Shown here one piece after another: positions 37,207 to 46,139 of a stretch of DNA of 64,000 nt. The notes beneath the pieces were generated by a model. It had not been told where the DNA came from and made no database searches. It was given only the letters and a program-made list of their open reading frames with translations. This DNA is from Vibrio viridaestus (lineage in GTDB: Bacteria; Pseudomonadota; Gammaproteobacteria; Enterobacterales; Vibrionaceae). The translations under genes and the position numbers were made by a program. The number at the start of each line of letters is the position of its first letter. Positions within the stretch are counted from its first letter, which is position 1. Location: assembly GCF_003856525.1 (NCBI RefSeq), contig NZ_RJVQ01000007.1, positions 62,001-126,000 on the forward strand, written 5' to 3'.

Positions 37207-37230
37207 GTTCGACTAATTATTTTATTTTTT

Positions 37231-37268
37231 AAGGTACTGATTTATATATTAGTACCTTTTTTATTTTC
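37231..37268 (+). terminator. Terminator after the CobW gene
   Basis: AAGGTACT (37231-37238) and AGTACCTT (37251-37258) followed by TTTTATTTT. Confidence 0.85.
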
Positions 37269-37489
37269 TCTATCGGTCAGTTCCTCCACGACCTTACTCG
37301 TGACCCTGCTTCGTTTATTTTATGAAAACGTTCCCGATGATTTTATCAATATCTACACGGATATTGTGGAATCTTGTTGCTAATTTTAGTGATATTTTTA
37401 TAATTACTCGGTAATTAAATTTGGAAAGCTTGTCTAATTTTTGTGTCATTTTTACTGACACAAGCTCATGCGTTTAAGAACTGGAATCA

Positions 37490-38596
37490 ATGGATATTCA
37501 TCGAGTAGTAAACATCTTTAAACAGACAATTGTTGGCGAAAGCTCACAAAATGAATTCCAAAAGGTTCACCATATTCTCTTGGTTCTAACGAGTGGTTTG
37601 CTATTTCTGGCAGCACTTTTCAATATTGTGTATTTAGACCTACCTGCATTTTATGATGGCTTCGTCGTTTTGTTAGCGTTTTTCCAGTTAATTCTCTGGT
37701 ATTACTCTCGTTATAAAAATCAGTTCGTTACAATGGCGAAGCTTTACATCGTATTATTGTACTGCGCGGCTTTGCCTGCTAACTGGTTTATTAACGGTGG
37801 CGCTAATGGCCCAACAACGGCTTACTTCTATATAACCGTTATTTATTCAATCGTTATTCTGCATGAGATTCGCTCGCTTAATTGTTTGGTTATGGGGTTA
37901 ATCGTAGCGTTACCCACGGTACTTCTAGGCTTTGAATATTATTTCCCCGATTGGATTACCCCGTACACGGTCCGAGATCAACGTTATTCCGACCTCATAT
38001 TTAGCAACATTATTTCTGTGACCATATTGATGGTGATGACGCTGTTATATACAAAAACATTGCGCCACGAGGTCACAAGAGCAAATGAGTACTCTAGACA
38101 GCTTAAGCTTATTAGTGAGACTGACTCGTTAACACAACTTAAGAATCGTACCTATGCTATCGCGGCTCTTAGGATCGCTACAATGTCACCAAACTCTCCT
38201 CATGTCATATTGCTCGATATAGATCATTTTAAAGCAATTAATGACACCTACGGACATGACATTGGCGATCGAGTGCTACAGAAACTGTCTAATGTGATGC
38301 GCAGTTTTTGCAATAAACACGGGGCGGTGATTAGTCGTTATGGTGGTGAGGAGTTTTTAGTCGTGACGTTCTTCCACTCCTTCAATCAAGCGATTGAGCT
38401 GGCGGAGCAGCTTCGCGTATCAATACAGGATCTGACCTGGAAAGAAATAACTGAGCATGAAAGAGTTACGATTAGCCTTGGCGTCGCATCACTGAAATCA
38501 AATGAAAATTATACTCACGCGATTAAGAGGGCTGATGAGTCGTTATATAAAGCGAAGAGTGAGGGACGGAATAGAGTTTGTACTCTTGAGTGCTAA
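37490..38596 (+). CDS. Membrane diguanylate cyclase (GGDEF)
   Basis: 368 aa. Six membrane helices at about 30-195, then a GGDEF domain at about 205-365: DSLTQLKNR, DIDHFKAINDTYGHDIGD and RYGGEEFLVV (active GGEEF form). No RxxD inhibitory site five residues before GGEEF, so product inhibition is probably absent. Makes c-di-GMP. Single gene with a weak Shine-Dalgarno. Confidence 0.92.
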   Translation: MDIHRVVNIFKQTIVGESSQNEFQKVHHILLVLTSGLLFLAALFNIVYLDLPAFYDGFVVLLAFFQLILWYYSRYKNQFVTMAKLYIVLLYCAALPANWFINGGANGPTTAYFYITVIYSIVILHEIRSLNCLVMGLIVALPTVLLGFEYYFPDWITPYTVRDQRYSDLIFSNIISVTILMVMTLLYTKTLRHEVTRANEYSRQLKLISETDSLTQLKNRTYAIAALRIATMSPNSPHVILLDIDHFKAINDTYGHDIGDRVLQKLSNVMRSFCNKHGAVISRYGGEEFLVVTFFHSFNQAIELAEQLRVSIQDLTWKEITEHERVTISLGVASLKSNENYTHAIKRADESLYKAKSEGRNRVCTLEC

Positions 38597-38605
38597 TATA
38601 ATTAA

Positions 38606-38626
38606 AAGGCAGCTCGACGCTGCCTT
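38606..38626. terminator. Bidirectional stem between GGDEF and rbgA genes
   Basis: AAGGCAGC, loop TCGAC, GCTGCCTT; convergent genes on both sides. T-run short. Confidence 0.65.
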
Positions 38627-38632
38627 GTATTA

Positions 38633-39577
38633 CTAACGTTTGTTTTTGAGATAGCGTTTACGTCGCTCTTCTTTTCTTTTCGCTTTTTCTTCCGTTTTTC
38701 TGGCTTCCTCAAGTTCCACTTCAATTAACTCTTGAGTAATCATTTCCGGTTTTTCAAGCGTAATTGCGCCAATCGTTCCTGAACGCAATTCGTGCAGAAG
38801 AATTTCCGATGCTTTATGCAAGTCTATACGCCCACCAGAACGCAGAGCTCCGCGTTTACGACCAATCTCTTCCATCCACTCAATATCTGATTGAGGCTCT
38901 TCATCGATTTGGTAACGGCTTTTTAGCAGGTCCGGATATTCAGCAGCAAGATACTCAACAGTATAAAAAGCGACTTCGTCGTATTCCATCGCCGTATCTT
39001 TCACCGCACCTGTCGCAGCTAGGCGAAATCCTGAATGGGGATTAGCCACTTTGGGCCACAAAATTCCGGGAGTATCTGACAGAACAATACCATTCTGTAG
39101 GTTAATTCTTTGCTGGCGTCGTGTTACCGCCGGTTGGTTGCCCGTTTGCGCAATGGTTCTGCCAGCAAGCGTATTAATGATGGTGGATTTTCCTACGTTT
39201 GGAATACCCATAATCATAGTTCTAATATTTTTACCAATTTCTTCTCGGTTTGGCGCCAGTTTACGGCAAAGCTCAAGGATACGATTCACTTCTTGTGGAT
39301 TTTGTGTCGTAATAGCCATCGCTTTAACGCCGTTTTCCTGCTCAAAGTGTTCAATCCACTTTTCAGTCATATCCGGATCAGCTAGGTCCCGTTTGTTTAG
39401 TACTTTTACGACTGGCTTTTCGCCGCGCAATTCAGCGATCATTGGGTTTTCACTGCTAAAAGGAATTCGCGCATCCAATACTTCGATAATCACATCGACT
39501 TGTGGGATGGCTTCTTCAATTTCCTTTCTTGCTTTGTGCATATGACCAGGAAACCATTGAATTGTGTTGTTAACCAT
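38633..39577 (-). CDS. rbgA: RbgA/YlqF ribosome biogenesis GTPase
   Basis: 314 aa, circularly permuted GTPase: G4 NKRD (about 62) comes before G1 GIPNVGKSTI (about 125) and G3 DTPGILWP (about 168). The N-terminal IQWFPGHMHKARKEI is the family hallmark. The C terminus is Lys/Glu/Arg-rich, as in 50S-binding members. Assists late 50S assembly. Confidence 0.93.
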   Translation of the reverse strand: MVNNTIQWFPGHMHKARKEIEEAIPQVDVIIEVLDARIPFSSENPMIAELRGEKPVVKVLNKRDLADPDMTEKWIEHFEQENGVKAMAITTQNPQEVNRILELCRKLAPNREEIGKNIRTMIMGIPNVGKSTIINTLAGRTIAQTGNQPAVTRRQQRINLQNGIVLSDTPGILWPKVANPHSGFRLAATGAVKDTAMEYDEVAFYTVEYLAAEYPDLLKSRYQIDEEPQSDIEWMEEIGRKRGALRSGGRIDLHKASEILLHELRSGTIGAITLEKPEMITQELIEVELEEARKTEEKAKRKEERRKRYLKNKR

Positions 39578-39797
39578 TTGATTTTATTGCCTTAAATTTT
39601 TTGAATATTGGATTTTATAAAATGAGCAACAATATGAATCTATATTGATTTAATGTTACGCGTCTATTGGTATCCAATTTGAAGACTAGCTGCATTATAA
39701 CATTTACCGATCTATGATTCCTCATTAATCATGAAGTCTAAGTCTGAGATAAATTTCGCTATTGGAGAGGCAAATTATATTCTTAGGGGCGTTTTTA

Positions 39798-39986
39798 ATG
39801 AGATTAATTAAAATTGCATAGGTGTGCTTTAAGACCTCTTTGAGTCGAGCAACAGTTTATAGAATGATTAGCGCTTGTGATTTTCCATTATCCCTGAGAT
39901 TCGTAGTTAGTCGACGTATCTTTTGGGCAGAAGAGGAAATTGATCAGTGGATCAAAGCTCTGGTTACCAATAGATCCCATCAGTGA
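39798..39986 (+). pseudogene. AlpA-family regulator pseudogene (amber codon 8)
   Basis: Reading from ATG 39798: MRLIKIA, then TAG at 39819-39821, then without a frame change KTSLSRATVYRMISA, FPLSLR, SRRIFWAEEEIDQWI to a stop at 39984. This is the AlpA/excisionase-like wHTH of Vibrio integrative elements, 62 codons, normal length. Only one stop disrupts it; a GTG start at 39822 would give a 54-aa form lacking the first strand/helix. No integrase is nearby, so I read it as the leftover of a lost mobile element. Confidence 0.7.
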
Positions 39987-40730
39987 TGTTTTTATTTAAG
40001 TATTAACTAAGAGGCCGACTAGCGATATCTATCGTACCTAGAACTCAATTTAGTACTGTATCGTAGAAACTTAGTAGTTACTAATCGTTCTAGAAAGGTA
40101 TTCCTATATCGGTTTAGATACTATTCGAAGTCTTATAATATGGTAGAGCAAACTGAGTAAAGTCTAGACCTCAATACGAACTGATAGTATTTGAATAAGT
40201 AAAGAAACAGATTTGGCTATTTTTCTTCCTTATTCAGTATATCTTTTTATGCTAATTACAGGATCCAAAATAAGAATTACTCGTTTACTGCAAAATATCA
40301 CACGTCTATACCGTCATTCATCTCCGGGTAATTTAACAAACATTACTGCTGTCATTAACCTTCTTTATAGAGCGGTTATCCACGAACGATTTTTACCTTT
40401 TGCGCTTTCTTAATATTGACGAGTCGACATTTCTCGACGACTACTCACTTTCGTTTAGTGTATTAAATGCGTGCAATAGGCACTAAAAATGTGCATTTCT
40501 CATGAATTAACTTAGCTATGTTAATTCTATCTACTGTTCGGTTAAGCGATGTAACTAAAAAAATATTATCCTAACAATTTGAATATTATATATATTTTTT
40601 TATTTGTTGTATTTTTGTGATCAATTATTACCAGTTGGCATGTGAATTGAATCTTGTATAAAAATAATTAATCATAATTATTTATATTATTATGAAAATT
40701 TAAGTTTAATCTGAAATTTGTGTTGAAATT
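39987..40730. other. Gene-poor AT-rich scar
   Basis: No convincing gene on either strand. A 66-codon frame at 40213-40413 has no clear start signal or recognised motif. The last ~170 bp before the GntR gene are extremely AT-rich and likely hold its promoter. With the AlpA pseudogene (and the featureless 39578-39797) this looks like the decayed site of a former mobile element. Confidence 0.5.
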
Positions 40731-41471
40731 ATGCCATTAAAAACGAGAACAAAAAGAAAGCTATCCGATCTGATTGTTGATGAAGTGAAACGACTGATTG
40801 TCTCTGAAAAATTAAAACCCGGAGATCGCCTACCAAGTGAAAAAGAACTAATAGAACAATATGAAATATCCAAAGGTACTGTTCGAGAAGCGATGAAAGC
40901 TCTTGAGGTAGAGGGGCTTATCAAAACCAAGCCTGGTCCAGGAGGTGGAGCTTGGTTGACTGCTGTGGGCACCGAACCTGCCAGTAGGGCATTACGTAAT
41001 TATCTGTATTTTAAGCAAACAAATGCTGAAGATATCTATCAGCTACGCAAGTTAGTTGAGGTTGAGTTAGCCGTATCAGTTGTTGGACGGTTAAGTGAAG
41101 ACGACTTTATAAAACTGCGTGAATTTACCGATGTTTGTGCGATCCGGCCTACAACTGAAATTGAACAGCATCAGCAAAAAGTTGCTGAACTTGAATTTCA
41201 TAATGTATTAGCAGGAGCCTGTCCAAGTCCAATATTGGGGTTCATGGGGCAATTTCTCAATGAAATCTTAAGAGATATGGTGGTATTGAAAAAATCATAT
41301 CTAGTCGATTACTACGAATTTACTAAATCAAATGTCGATTATCACTACGAGTTAATCAAGGCGTATGAAGAAGAAGATGCAACGTTGGTCAGGAAGTTAA
41401 TGTCAGAGCACATGGTCGAGGCTGAAACTCATTTTATTGAGTTAGATGGGCGAATTTCTAAGCAGATGTAA
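40731..41471 (+). CDS. GntR/FadR-subfamily transcriptional regulator
   Basis: 246 aa. N-terminal winged helix at about 10-75 (LPSEKELIEQYEISKGTVREAMKALEVEGL), then an all-helical FCD ligand domain at about 95-235 with His residues of the metal site (EFHNVLAG, YHYELIKA, EHMVEAE). It precedes, on the same strand, the transporter-hydrolase operon, which it most likely controls by sensing a substrate or product. Confidence 0.9.
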   Translation: MPLKTRTKRKLSDLIVDEVKRLIVSEKLKPGDRLPSEKELIEQYEISKGTVREAMKALEVEGLIKTKPGPGGGAWLTAVGTEPASRALRNYLYFKQTNAEDIYQLRKLVEVELAVSVVGRLSEDDFIKLREFTDVCAIRPTTEIEQHQQKVAELEFHNVLAGACPSPILGFMGQFLNEILRDMVVLKKSYLVDYYEFTKSNVDYHYELIKAYEEEDATLVRKLMSEHMVEAETHFIELDGRISKQM

Positions 41472-41560
41472 GGAGAAATTCTACTTTAGCTACTGTGTCT
41501 GGATGTGATCAATATTGAAAGGAATCAATGTGTAGTTAAAACAAAAGAAGGAACTTGTTA

Positions 41561-42754
41561 ATGGTTTTAAAATACTTAAAAACAACATTAATTGCGTTAT
41601 CGTTGGCGTCTGTATCTACAGTGGGGGCTGCGGCGGACAGTCCCGTAACTATATATGGCGTAAAGTCTATGTCTGGTGGTTTTGCAAGTTATGGGAAATT
41701 TGCAGACATGGGATCAAAACTGGCTGTGGAGTCTTACGGTTCTATTTTGGGTCATAATCCAGACTACAAAGTCATCGATACAGAGGGTAATGCAGGGAAA
41801 GCGCTGCGCAAAGTTCAAGAAGCGATTAGCCAAGAAGGTGCAACATTTTTTGATGGTGGGACATTATCGTCAACCTCATTAGCGTTAGGAAAAGAAGTGA
41901 ACAAGGCTGGCGGAGTTTTTTTTACTCCTGCCGGCGCTGACGAACTGACTGGCGTTGATTGCAACAAATCAACTTTTCGTTGGTCGGTTCCGACCTACGG
42001 AGCAATAAGAGAAACAGTGGCAGCTTTATACAAAGCTCACCCAGAAAAAAAACGATGGTATACAATCACTCCTCAATATGTATTTGGTGAAGCCTTATTG
42101 AAAAATGCAAAAGAAGTCTTCAACCAACTAGGTATCGAACATGTTGGCAACAGCTATCATTCATTACAGGAACAAGAATTTTCTGGCTACTTAACTAATG
42201 CTATGGCAGCAAAACCAGACGTATTATTAATACTTAATTTTGGTGGCCAGTCATCGAATACTTTGCGTCAGGCGGTCAACTTTGGACTGAAAAATAAAAT
42301 GACCATTCTAGTCAGCTGGTCATCAGGGCTAGATCAATTCCAAGAGCTTGGACCTGATATTACTTCTGGAGTCTATTTTGGTGCGCAGTACTGGCATACG
42401 GTTGATACTCCTTTCAATAAAATGCTAGTTAAGGAAGTCAAAGCAAAATACGGAATCACACCTAATTATCCGTTAGCGGCAGACTATACGACAACAAAGA
42501 TCATGCTTGATGCGATCGCTAAGGCTGGTACAACCGACTCCTCTGCGGTTATTAAGGCATTAGAAGGCATGACATACGATGGCCCTACAGGAAAAGAATC
42601 TATTCGTGCAGCGGATCATCAAGTCATTAAAAACTACTACTTATTAGAAGGTAAAAAAGCATCAGAAATGAAAAATTCAGATGACTATGCAGACATTGTT
42701 AGTTATGGACAATCGTTCCCATCTGAATCATCTCTAGAGTGTCATTCGATGTAG
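41561..42754 (+). CDS. ABC transporter substrate-binding protein, Leu/Ile/Val or amide type
   Basis: 397 aa from this ATG. Signal peptide at about 1-26 ending GAAA. Type I periplasmic fold (PF13458-like): VTIYGVKSMSGGFASYGKFADMG, then WYTITPQYVFGEALLKNAKEVF and NYPLAADYTTTKIMLDAIAKAG. Binds an amino acid, amide or urea-like ligand; the downstream amidohydrolase and amidase favour an amide. A TTG at 41555 is open, but AAGGA spacing favours 41561. Confidence 0.85.
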   Translation: MVLKYLKTTLIALSLASVSTVGAAADSPVTIYGVKSMSGGFASYGKFADMGSKLAVESYGSILGHNPDYKVIDTEGNAGKALRKVQEAISQEGATFFDGGTLSSTSLALGKEVNKAGGVFFTPAGADELTGVDCNKSTFRWSVPTYGAIRETVAALYKAHPEKKRWYTITPQYVFGEALLKNAKEVFNQLGIEHVGNSYHSLQEQEFSGYLTNAMAAKPDVLLILNFGGQSSNTLRQAVNFGLKNKMTILVSWSSGLDQFQELGPDITSGVYFGAQYWHTVDTPFNKMLVKEVKAKYGITPNYPLAADYTTTKIMLDAIAKAGTTDSSAVIKALEGMTYDGPTGKESIRAADHQVIKNYYLLEGKKASEMKNSDDYADIVSYGQSFPSESSLECHSM

Positions 42755-42817
42755 ATCTGCTGTGCCACTCACTGAATTCATTGAGTGGCACAAACTTAAA
42801 GATAATTCGGAGCATAT

Positions 42818-43675
42818 ATGAGTCTGTATTGGTTTCAAATCCTAAACGGTGTTGGTTTAGGTATGATCTATTTTCTAATTTCCGTTGGATTGACAATTAT
42901 TTTTGGATTGCTGAATTTTGTTAATTTTGCTCACGGTGCATTTTATTTGCTAGGAGCTTATTTTAGCTACACGGTGGTTTCCTACACGGGCAATTTTTGG
43001 TTAGCTTTATGTTTAGCACCTATTGTAGTGGCATTGTTCGCTTGGGCCTGTGAAAAGGTGCTTATAAAGCGAGTCTACCACCTACCTCATACCTATCAAA
43101 TATTGGTCACCTTGGGGATGGCACTGATTATTCAAGAGTTGTGCATTTCTATTTGGGGACCTATTGGGAAAAATATTTCAGCACCCGAATCATTGAATGG
43201 TGTGATTCAATTGGGGGATTTTTTCTATCCTGAATATCGTTTATTTGTGATTGTTTTTTCTTCTCTAATAGCTATTTGTGTATGGCTATTACTCGACAAA
43301 ACCAAATTTGGTGCCTTAGTTAGAGCTGGAAGTGAAGACGCCGAAATGGTTTCTTTACTCGGTACACACACATACAAACTGTTCGCTATCACATTTGCTT
43401 TAGGTGTTGGTCTGGCTGGTTTAGCTGGCGTTTTAGCCGCACCAATTCGAGGTGTTCATCCATTTATTGGCCCTGAGATCCTAGGACTAGCGTTTGTCGT
43501 CGTAGTGATTGGTGGGATGGGGTCATTCGTCGGAGCATTAGTTGGTGGGCTGCTTGTAGGTCTAGTTCAAAGTTTAATGGCAACCGTATGGCCACAAGGC
43601 GCAAGCTTGATGATTTATGGGGCGATGGCACTCGTGATTCTTTTGAGACCTTATGGCTTATTCGGGAGGGCATAG
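42818..43675 (+). CDS. Branched-chain amino acid/amide ABC permease, LivH type
   Basis: 285 aa, about eight membrane helices. NGVGLGMIYFLISVGLTIIFGLLNFVNFAHG is the LivH/UrtB N-terminal signature; GLAFVVVVIGGMGSFVGALVGG near the end is the permease loop. Inner membrane; pairs with the next gene. Confidence 0.9.
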   Translation: MSLYWFQILNGVGLGMIYFLISVGLTIIFGLLNFVNFAHGAFYLLGAYFSYTVVSYTGNFWLALCLAPIVVALFAWACEKVLIKRVYHLPHTYQILVTLGMALIIQELCISIWGPIGKNISAPESLNGVIQLGDFFYPEYRLFVIVFSSLIAICVWLLLDKTKFGALVRAGSEDAEMVSLLGTHTYKLFAITFALGVGLAGLAGVLAAPIRGVHPFIGPEILGLAFVVVVIGGMGSFVGALVGGLLVGLVQSLMATVWPQGASLMIYGAMALVILLRPYGLFGRA

Positions 43676-43676
43676 T

Positions 43677-44672
43677 ATGAGAAATGAAAATTCAGTGTTT
43701 GGCGGTATAACATGGATAGCTATCGCGCTATTGATTGCAATGCCATTGTCTCTTCCTTCCGCAACACTTGCGACTGAGATTGTGATCTTTGCGTTGGCGG
43801 CTTTGGCTTGCAATATTTTGCTAGGTTATGCTGGGTTGCTGTCATTTGGACAAGGTATTTTTTTCGGCGGTGGTGCTTACGCCGCTTCCCTTGCAATGCT
43901 TCACTTGCATGTTGGTATGATTCTCGCACTAACCATCGCTATTGTTGTCGGCGGACTCTTGGCATTTATAGTGGGTATTATGTCTATCCGTCGAACCGGT
44001 ATTTACTTTGTAATGTTGACGCTTGCGTTTACGCAAATGGCATATTTTCTTGCCTATACCTTCAGCGACTGGACTGGTGGAGATAATGGGTTGTTGGATG
44101 TACCAAGACCTGATCTTAGCGTTTTTAACTACCAAGTTGCTAACTTGAGTAGCAGTGAATCATTCTATGTGTTTGTTGCTGTACTTTTCGCTGCGGTGTT
44201 TATATTTTGTCGTCGTATTATCCAATCGCCATTTGGTACGACCCTTATAGCCATTCGAGAAAATGAAGGCAGAGCCTCCGCTGTGGGGTTTTCAACTAAT
44301 CACTTTAAGTTACTAGCATTTGTTTTATCTGGAGCTATTACAGGTATGGCAGGTGCTCTTTATGCAATGTTGATTAATTTTGCTCCTCTTTCCAACATTG
44401 AACTCGGAATGTCAGAGAACATCCTCATAATGACCATAATTGGTGGGACAAAGTCATTGCTTGGATCACTCCTAGGCTCGGGATTGATAGTAACCCTTGG
44501 CGATGTGCTTTCTTCAATTTGGCCTCGTTGGTTAATGGCATTAGGAGCTGCATTGATCGCCGTTGTTTTGTTTATGCCTGATGGCCTGTGGGGTGGGATC
44601 ACTGCACTAAAAGAACGAGCGAAGAAACTGAAAAAATCGAAGTCAGTTAACGTATCGGAGGTCTTGAAATGA
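43677..44672 (+). CDS. Branched-chain amino acid/amide ABC permease, LivM type
   Basis: 331 aa from ATG 43677, one base after the previous stop, with GGGAGGG upstream. Typical LivM core: ACNILLGYAGLLSFGQGIFFGGGAYA, then RRTGIYFVMLTLAFTQM and the ATP-binding-subunit contact loop around AIRENEGRASAVGF. About nine membrane helices; charged C-terminal tail. The frame opens 8 codons upstream but inside livH. Confidence 0.9.
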   Translation: MRNENSVFGGITWIAIALLIAMPLSLPSATLATEIVIFALAALACNILLGYAGLLSFGQGIFFGGGAYAASLAMLHLHVGMILALTIAIVVGGLLAFIVGIMSIRRTGIYFVMLTLAFTQMAYFLAYTFSDWTGGDNGLLDVPRPDLSVFNYQVANLSSSESFYVFVAVLFAAVFIFCRRIIQSPFGTTLIAIRENEGRASAVGFSTNHFKLLAFVLSGAITGMAGALYAMLINFAPLSNIELGMSENILIMTIIGGTKSLLGSLLGSGLIVTLGDVLSSIWPRWLMALGAALIAVVLFMPDGLWGGITALKERAKKLKKSKSVNVSEVLK

Positions 44673-45430
44673 ACCATGATTATTTGCTTGAAACTCAAGG
44701 TTTAGGCCTGAACTATGGTGCTTTTGCTGCAGTTGGCGATGTAAACCTAAAAATTAAGCAAGGTACCATTCATACAGTTATTGGCCCAAATGGTGCAGGT
44801 AAAACATCGTTGTTTCATTGTTTAACTGGGGAAAGAAGACCTTCCCGAGGTAAGATTTTTTTTAACCAAAACAATATTACGCTATTACCCGCAGACCGAA
44901 GAGTTTCTAAAGGGATGGCCCGTTCATTTCAGGTTACGAGTCTATTTCAAGAGCTCTCAGTATATGAGAACTTGAGAATAGCAGCGCAAGGCCGAGATGG
45001 ATTGAAAGCTTTGAATTTTTGGATTTCTAAAGATAAATGTACCCAACATCGCCGAAAGGCTGAAGAAGTTTTAGCAAAAATTCAATTAGATAAGGTGGCC
45101 GACAAGCTAGCAGGAGAACTCTCCCATGGTCAGCAACGCGTTTTAGAAGTTGGGATGGCACTTTGTGGGGCACCTAAATTATTGCTATTGGATGAACCAA
45201 CCTCTGGGATGGGGGTAGATGATATCCCTGTTATGACTGATTTGATTGCCGAGCTGGGCAAAGAACACACAGTCATACTCATTGAGCACAATATGAGGTT
45301 GGTCATGTCTATCTCTGACCGAATTACGGTCATGCATCAGGGCAATATTCTGACAGAGGGGACTCCAGATGAAATCAGGGCCGACGAACGGGTACGTAAG
45401 GCGTATTTAGGGGAGAGTGGTAGTGAGTAG
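44669..45430 (+). CDS. ABC transporter ATPase, LivG type
   Basis: 253 aa. Walker A GPNGAGKTS, signature LSHGQQRVLEVGMAL, Walker B LLLLDEPTSGMG, switch IEHNM. LSHGQQ in place of LSGGQ is usual for LivG/UrtD. Overlaps the permease gene by 4 bp (ATGA) and the next ATPase by 8 bp. Confidence 0.92.
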   Translation: MNHDYLLETQGLGLNYGAFAAVGDVNLKIKQGTIHTVIGPNGAGKTSLFHCLTGERRPSRGKIFFNQNNITLLPADRRVSKGMARSFQVTSLFQELSVYENLRIAAQGRDGLKALNFWISKDKCTQHRRKAEEVLAKIQLDKVADKLAGELSHGQQRVLEVGMALCGAPKLLLLDEPTSGMGVDDIPVMTDLIAELGKEHTVILIEHNMRLVMSISDRITVMHQGNILTEGTPDEIRADERVRKAYLGESGSE

Positions 45431-46118
45431 TCTAAATCTTCGTAATGTTCATGCCTATTACGGTAAGAGCCATATATTGAACGGCATATCACTGGCTGTA
45501 GAGCAGGGGGAAATTACCACGTTATTGGGTCGCAATGGTGCTGGAAAGACCACGACACTCAAAACAATTATGGGAATTGTGAAAGCCAAACAAGGGCAGA
45601 TATTAGTCGACAACACTGAAATTGTCGGTAAAGAAATCTTTGAGATAGCCCGGAATGGGGTCGCTCTTGTGCCCGAGCATCGGGGTATCTTCGGCATTTT
45701 AACTGTCGAAGAAAATCTAAAAATTGCGATAAATAAAAAGAGTCAATGGCAACTCGAAGACATCTACGCGATGTTCCCAAGGTTGAAAGAACGCAGAAGT
45801 AACGGAGGCAATGCTTTATCCGGCGGTGAACAGCAGATGCTAGCTATCGCCAGAGCATTACTGAACAATCCCAAATTCTTGCTTCTGGATGAACCGACAG
45901 AAGGATTAGCGCCCGTTATTGTCGATGAAATTGTCCGCATTCTAGATGAAATCCGTTCGGCAGGTGTTGGAATTTTGCTCATAGAGCAAAATTTGTCGGT
46001 GTGTGAAAAGCTGGCAGACAAACATTATGTCATCGAACTAGGAGACATCGTATATCAAGGTTCAAGCGAGGAGTTTATTACTCGCGAGGATGTCAAAGAT
46101 CGTTATTTGGCCGTTTAA
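45423..46118 (+). CDS. ABC transporter ATPase, LivF type
   Basis: 231 aa with a GTG start at 45423 (GTG 45417 is an alternative two codons upstream; GGGGAG fits 45423 better). Walker A GRNGAGKTT, signature LSGGEQQMLAIARAL, Walker B LLLDEPTEGLAP, IEQNL. Works as a heterodimer with the LivG-type ATPase. 21 bp before the hydrolase gene, with AGGAGAGG between. Confidence 0.92.
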   Translation: MSSLNLRNVHAYYGKSHILNGISLAVEQGEITTLLGRNGAGKTTTLKTIMGIVKAKQGQILVDNTEIVGKEIFEIARNGVALVPEHRGIFGILTVEENLKIAINKKSQWQLEDIYAMFPRLKERRSNGGNALSGGEQQMLAIARALLNNPKFLLLDEPTEGLAPVIVDEIVRILDEIRSAGVGILLIEQNLSVCEKLADKHYVIELGDIVYQGSSEEFITREDVKDRYLAV

Positions 46119-46139
46119 TGCCAAGGAGAGGTTAATCGT

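Noticed and set aside
40213-40413. 66-codon frame in the gene-poor region
   Set aside because: TTG start without Shine-Dalgarno, no motif or homology I recognise, composition like the surrounding non-coding DNA.
40636-40651. TGGCATGTGAATTGAA as sigma54 promoter of the GntR gene
   Set aside because: The near-invariant GC at -12 is GA, which normally abolishes sigma54 recognition.
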